Assembly (NCBI GenBank): GCA_900637675.1
Contig: LR134389.1
Location: 248,001 to 312,000, forward strand
Length of the DNA stretch: 64,000 bases
DNA from: Streptococcus equi subsp. equi
GTDB taxonomy: Bacteria > Bacillota > Bacilli > Lactobacillales > Streptococcaceae
Reading direction: 5' to 3'
In this document: piece by piece, positions 59,753 through 64,000 of the stretch
Position numbering within the stretch: the first letter of the stretch is position 1
Layout of the letters: each line of letters begins with the position of its first letter
Translations under genes and position numbers: made by a program
Notes under the pieces: generated by a model
The model's database searches: none
What the model saw: the letters and a program-made list of their open reading frames with translations, nothing else
Told to the model about the DNA's origin: nothing

Positions 59753-60577
59753 CTATTTATCTGAAGGATTGATAATCGTCTCTTGGAAAATTTTTGTTTT
59801 GCCTTCCTTGTTGATTTCTAAAAAATAAGCGTAGATAATATCCGTTACAAAGAGCATTGGAAATTGTGGGGAGATACGATTGCCATAGTTAAGGTGACGA
59901 GCAGTAGCGATATGCACAATTTCGTCAAGCTGGTAAGGGATTTCATCGGTCTGGGTTGTGAGCAGCACTGTCTTGGCACCGCGTGTCCCAGCGGTCTGCA
60001 AAGCCTCTAAGACGGACGCTGTTTGAGCAGAGAGCGAAAAACCAATAACCAAGCATTTGTCTGTAATGCTGCTGTTAACCCAGGTGAAGCTATCAGTGTC
60101 ATCTAAGGCCTCGCAAATAACACCAAGTCGCATCAGACGGAGCTTGAATTCTTTGGCGGCAAGAGCTGAGCTGCCCTTACCGTAAAAATAAATCCGCTCA
60201 GCATTTTCAATCCATTGCGCAATGTCTTGTAGCTGCTTTTCATTGATCAGCTCGGTAGCCTTTTCGATCAATTCACGGTAGTTCATAAGGACCTTTTTAG
60301 TGTTGTAATTTTGCAGGTTGGGTGCCTTTTGATCCATTGCCTCGCGACTTTTTTGGCATTCAAAGATAAATTCGCGATAACCGGTAAAGCCACATTTTTT
60401 GGCAAAGCGTGTCAAGGCTGCCTGTGAGACATGAAGCCTTTTAATCATGTCTGAAGCTGTTAGCTCTTCGACCTTTAGGTCTGTTTCCATAAAAAATTGA
60501 GCGATGCTTTTTTCTAAGCTCGTCATGCTGTCTAGTGCAGCTTCCATTTTGCTGATTAAACGGTGATTGTGTATCAT
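59753..60577 (-). CDS. RpiR-family transcriptional regulator of the nan genes
   Basis: 274 residues: N-terminal HTH (about 1-77, LHVSQAALTRFAKKCGFTGYREF) and C-terminal SIS sugar-phosphate-binding domain (about 110-250, FYGKGSSALAAKEF and GFSLSAQTASV). Convergent with the nan operon and most likely its regulator, sensing a phosphosugar such as ManNAc-6-P or GlcNAc-6-P. The esterase deletion ends close to its stop. Confidence 0.87.
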   Translation of the reverse strand: MIHNHRLISKMEAALDSMTSLEKSIAQFFMETDLKVEELTASDMIKRLHVSQAALTRFAKKCGFTGYREFIFECQKSREAMDQKAPNLQNYNTKKVLMNYRELIEKATELINEKQLQDIAQWIENAERIYFYGKGSSALAAKEFKLRLMRLGVICEALDDTDSFTWVNSSITDKCLVIGFSLSAQTASVLEALQTAGTRGAKTVLLTTQTDEIPYQLDEIVHIATARHLNYGNRISPQFPMLFVTDIIYAYFLEINKEGKTKIFQETIINPSDK

Positions 60578-60805
60578 ATGAACTCCCTGATGTAAGGCTG
60601 TCTATTATAATAGTATATCATAAAAAGGAAAAAGATAAAGAATACAGATAATATAATAATATAGAGCTGATATTACAGTTATGTCAAGGCTGACTGTTTG
60701 AGTAAACCAAGAGCTATGCTAAGAATGAAGTAGCTGATGAGATATGGTATAATAATCAAGCAGGTATCCCTTTTAGGGCAATACAAGAAAGAGGAATGAC
60801 TAAGA

Positions 60806-61579
60806 ATGATAGAAATTTTTGATACCCATACGCATTTGAATGTGGATCATTTTAGTGGTAAAGAGGAAGAGGAATTAGCACTTGCTAAGGAGTTTGGGGT
60901 TAGCTACCATAATGTCGTTGGCTTTGATCAGGAGACTATTGATCAAGCCCTTACCTTAGCTGATGCTTATAGGGAGGTCTATGCAACGATTGGCTGGCAC
61001 CCGACTGAGGCTGGCTCTTACACACAGGCGGTTGAAGATAGTCTGATTGCTTGCTTGAAGCACCCAAAGGTTGTTGCCTTAGGAGAGATTGGCTTGGATT
61101 ACTATTGGATGGAGGACCCCAAGGAGGTACAGATAGAGGTCTTTAAGCGGCAGCTACAGCTTGCTAAGGACCATGACCTCCCCTTTGTGGTGCATACGCG
61201 TGATGCCCTTGAGGATACCTATCAGGTCTTAAAGGAGGCTGGAGTGGGTCCTAGAGGTGGTATCATGCATTCTTACTCAGGATCACTTGAGATGGCTCAA
61301 CGATTTGTAGATCTGGGTATGCTGATTTCCTTTTCAGGGGTTGTCACCTTTAAAAAGGCGGTTGATGTTCAGGAAGCAGCAAGACACCTGCCGCTGGATA
61401 AGCTCTTGGTGGAAACAGATGCCCCCTACCTCGCCCCAGTACCAAAGAGAGGACGTGAAAACCATACCGCCTATACGCGTTATGTTGTTGAGAAAATCGC
61501 GGAGCTACGTGGTTTATCAGTAGAAGAGATAGCTGCAGCAACGACTGCCAATGCAAAGAGGGTGTTTAGAATTGACTGA
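60806..61579 (+). CDS. tatD: TatD-family metal-dependent hydrolase
   Basis: A 257-residue TIM-barrel nuclease-type hydrolase. Metal ligands are visible: DTHTHLN at the N-terminus, GEIGLDYYW (about 93), HTRDA, HSYSGS and the late Asp in VETDAPYL. A conserved tatD-rnmV-rsmA-rsgA order follows. It overlaps the possible rnmV start region. Confidence 0.9.
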   Translation: MIEIFDTHTHLNVDHFSGKEEEELALAKEFGVSYHNVVGFDQETIDQALTLADAYREVYATIGWHPTEAGSYTQAVEDSLIACLKHPKVVALGEIGLDYYWMEDPKEVQIEVFKRQLQLAKDHDLPFVVHTRDALEDTYQVLKEAGVGPRGGIMHSYSGSLEMAQRFVDLGMLISFSGVVTFKKAVDVQEAARHLPLDKLLVETDAPYLAPVPKRGRENHTAYTRYVVEKIAELRGLSVEEIAAATTANAKRVFRID

Positions 61580-62147
61580 GAAGCTTAAAATTCAAGAGGT
61601 TATTGTGGTAGAGGGGAAGGACGATACCGCTAATTTACAGCGCTTCTATGATGTCGATACCTATGAAACAAAGGGCTCTGCCATCACTGATGAGGACTTA
61701 GAACGCATTGATCGGCTTAACAAGCTGCGTGGTGTGATTGTCTTTACGGATCCAGATTATCATGGCGAGAGGATTCGCAAACTGATTATGAGAGCTGTCC
61801 CAACAGCTCGTCATGCCTTTTTACGTCGACATGAGGCTAAGCCAAGGTCCAAAAGTAAGGGACGTTCCTTAGGTGTGGAGCACGCTAGCTTTGAGGACCT
61901 GCAAAAGGCTCTGTCTCAGGTTACCCAGTCTTTTGATGACGAGAGTTATTTTGATATTAGTCAGACAGATTTGATTCGTCTAGGGCTTTTATTGGCAGCT
62001 GATAGCCGCAAGCGCAGAGAGTATCTAGGAGAAGTCCTTCGTATCGGCTATTCCAACGGAAAGCAGCTCCTAAAGCGCCTAAAGCTATTTGGCATTACCC
62101 TATCAGAGGTTGAGGACGTGATGACCTCCTATCAGACTGAGCAATAG
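61572..62147 (+). CDS. rnmV: Ribonuclease M5
   Basis: A 191-residue Toprim-domain nuclease that matures 5S rRNA. VVEGKDD and FTDPDYHGERIR form the metal site. TTG 61572 is the likely start (MTEKLKIQEV), with GAGGG upstream; the first in-frame ATG at 61551 lies inside tatD. Confidence 0.88.
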   Translation: MTEKLKIQEVIVVEGKDDTANLQRFYDVDTYETKGSAITDEDLERIDRLNKLRGVIVFTDPDYHGERIRKLIMRAVPTARHAFLRRHEAKPRSKSKGRSLGVEHASFEDLQKALSQVTQSFDDESYFDISQTDLIRLGLLLAADSRKRREYLGEVLRIGYSNGKQLLKRLKLFGITLSEVEDVMTSYQTEQ

Positions 62148-62490
62148 ATGGCGCTAGAAAGGCTGATTGGATCAAACAAAAGAGCCCTGAGACTTCTTGT
62201 TCTGGCTCCAAAAAATTAGATAAGAAATGGTAACAAGGATTGAATTCTGTATTGGGCAGGAGTCAGTCCTTTTAACTTTCTTAGATAAGCATTCTCTGTT
62301 CTAAGACGTTCATTCTCCTTGAAGTTGCTCTAGTTCTCCAGATGTTCTTTGATTGATGTCCTCTCTTGCTTGGTTTCCCTCTTGTTTTATCAAGAATAGT
62401 ATAACCATTTTCATCTCTTTTTTTGCTGTGGCTCTGATAAATAATAGAAATATGCTACAATAGATATAAAACAATGAATAGGACATCAAC
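62148..62490 (-). other. rnmV-rsmA gap with an IS3 relic
   Basis: 62233-62425 contains short blocks matching two separate parts of the IS3 element at 9288-10716 (AATTCTGTATTG...CAGTCCTTTTA near the orfB end, and CTTGTTTTATCAAGAATAGTATA in orfA). The middle is deleted. It has no coding potential. The rsmA promoter lies in the final 60 bases. Confidence 0.65.
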
Positions 62491-63363
62491 ATGAGAATTG
62501 CAGATTACAGTGTAACCAAGTCTATCCTTGATCGCTATGGTTTTACCTTTAAAAAATCATTTGGTCAAAATTTCTTGACGGATACTAATATTTTACAGAA
62601 GATTGTTGATACGGCTGAGATTGACAAGTCAGTCAACGTCATTGAGATTGGTCCTGGTATCGGGGCTTTGACCGAATTTTTGGCAGAAAGGGCTGCAGAG
62701 GTCATGGCCTTTGAGATTGATGAGCGCTTGGTGCCAATACTGGCTGATACGCTTCGTGATTTTGACAATGTTCAGGTGGTTAATCAGGATATTTTAAAGG
62801 CAGATTTACAGACCCAGCTAAAGCAATTTAGCAATCCGGACCTTCCTATCAAGGTGGTAGCCAATTTGCCCTATTACATCACTACACCCATTTTGATGCA
62901 CCTGATTGAAAGTAAGATTCCCTTCCAAGAATTTGTCGTCATGATGCAGCGCGAGGTGGCAGATCGGATTTCAGCTGAGCCCAATACCAAGGCCTATGGC
63001 TCTTTGTCTATAGCAGTCCAGTATTATATGACCGCTAAGATAGCCTTTGTTGTTCCTAGGACTGTTTTTGTGCCAGCACCAAATGTGGATTCGGCAATTC
63101 TGAAGATGACTCGTCGTGACCAGCCCTTGATTGAGGTTCAAGATGAGGATTTCTTTTTTAGGGTGTCACGAGTAGGCTTTGTGCATCGCAGAAAGACGCT
63201 TTGGAATAACTTGGTTAGCCATTTTGGCAAGGCTGAGGACACAAAGGCAAGGCTTGAGCAGGGACTAGCTCTAGCTGGAATCAAGCCTTCTATCCGAGGA
63301 GAAGCGCTGTCTATTCAAGATTTTGGACGGTTAGCTGATGCCCTAAAGCAAGTAGGCTTCTAG
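62491..63363 (+). CDS. rsmA: 16S rRNA dimethyladenosine transferase (KsgA)
   Basis: A 290-residue SAM-dependent enzyme dimethylating two adjacent adenines of the 16S rRNA 3' end. SAM motif [11 protein letters not shown] (about 51), catalytic [10 protein letters not shown] (about 128) and the C-terminal all-helical domain are present. Loss of this activity is known to give kasugamycin resistance; this copy is intact. Confidence 0.95.
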
Positions 63364-63522
63364 TGCCTTAGTTATGATTGTAGCTTGTCACAGCAATCCT
63401 GCTGTGGCTTTTTTAGATAGTGGTGGGTTCATCTTATCTTTGGTGAAACTTGGGCTAAACTGCTGAATTCGAATGATTTTTCTGATATAATGGCATTATT
63501 CTAGGATAAAAAAGGAGTTCAT

Positions 63523-64000
63523 TTGCAAGGCAAAATCATTAAGGCTCTGGCTGGCTTTTACTATGTTGAGTCAGAGGGGCAGGTTTATCAAACGCGGGCG
63601 CGTGGCAATTTTAGAAAGCGTGGTCAAACACCCTATGTAGGAGATTTAGTAGAATTTTCTGCTGAGGACAATTCAGAGGGCTATATTTTAGCTATTGCTG
63701 AGCGGAAAAATAGTCTGGTGCGTCCTCCCATTGTCAATATTGATCAAGCAGCTGTCATTATGTCAGCCAAGGAGCCTGATTTTAATACCAACCTTTTAGA
63801 TCGCTTTCTCATTTTACTTGAGCACAAGGCCATCCACCCTATTATTTACATTTCAAAAATAGACCTGCTTGAGCAGCCAGAGAGTATCGAAGCCATTGGT
63901 CAGCATTATCGTGCGATTGGCTATGATTTTGTGACGAGCTTATCACATCTGCTGCCATTATTAGCTGGTAAGACAACAGTATTTATGGGGCAGACAGGAG
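63523..64000 (+). CDS. rsgA: Ribosome small subunit GTPase RsgA (partial, runs off the window)
   Basis: Starts at TTG 63523 after AAAGGAG and stays open to the window end (about 159 codons). An OB-fold N-terminus ([27 protein letters not shown] shape, residues 3-30) leads into the circularly permuted GTPase domain with a G4-like ISKIDL near 63865. It aids late 30S maturation and completes the tatD-rnmV-rsmA-rsgA order. Confidence 0.9.
   Translation, partial: MQGKIIKALAGFYYVESEGQVYQTRARGNFRKRGQTPYVGDLVEFSAEDNSEGYILAIAERKNSLVRPPIVNIDQAAVIMSAKEPDFNTNLLDRFLILLEHKAIHPIIYISKIDLLEQPESIEAIGQHYRAIGYDFVTSLSHLLPLLAGKTTVFMGQTG

Overview
The window is a low-GC streptococcal chromosome segment. It carries a hyaluronan capsule locus (hasA, hasB and two near-identical hasC/galU copies), fasBCA with a fasX-type RNA, a collagen-like LPxTG surface protein and a sialic acid (nan) operon. 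Together these point to a group C pyogenic streptococcus, best fit Streptococcus equi. The sorbitol PTS operon is broken and its dehydrogenase gene is missing, which would suit subsp. equi better than zooepidemicus. The species call is inference; no 16S or other marker gene lies in the window.

Layout. 1-2825: tadA, a transglutaminase-like lipoprotein, the SRP RNA and a PsiE-like membrane protein. 3222-6891: hasA-hasB-hasC1. 6983-23508: a segment bounded by inverted 906-bp hasC repeats. It holds rhomboid/fthC, an IS nested in another IS, the collagen-like protein, a low-GC secreted-protein/membrane-protein pair, the decayed sorbitol operon, pgi, glmU, hasC2 and gpsA. The order is explained simply by an inversion between the two hasC copies, which moved glmU-pgi away from hasABC. 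23718-32838: MarR plus a heterodimeric ABC exporter, queH, dut, radA, a small secreted peptide, carbonic anhydrase and an AIM24-family protein. 33440-41282: gltX with a structured leader, fasBCA-fasX, rnpA, yidC, jag. 41283-46892: an ISL3 relic and an LXG polymorphic-toxin locus with one full toxin, immunity genes and orphan toxin-tip cassettes. 47421-53285: a duplicated nanE flanking a PTS transporter, an IS1202-like element with a 27-bp target duplication, and rpmH. 53304-60577: the nan operon (ABC importer, YhcH, YesL, nanA, nanK, esterase remnant) and a divergent RpiR regulator. 60806-64000: tatD, rnmV, rsmA and the start of rsgA.

How the genes connect. HasA polymerises UDP-GlcNAc and UDP-GlcUA; HasB and HasC supply UDP-GlcUA, GlmU supplies UDP-GlcNAc and Pgi supplies fructose-6-P. 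The nan genes import sialic acid or a sialoside and cleave it to ManNAc, which NanK and NanE convert to GlcNAc-6-P.

Caution. At least eight genes (rhomboid, srlE, the second ABC exporter subunit, gltX, fasC, yidC, the nan binding protein and yesL) are interrupted by losses of one base, nearly all in A/T runs, and each is repaired by one base per site. Since gltX is essential, many of these are probably sequencing or assembly errors. The substitutions (nanE2 nonsense, IS3 orfB nonsense) and the missing gene segments look genuine.
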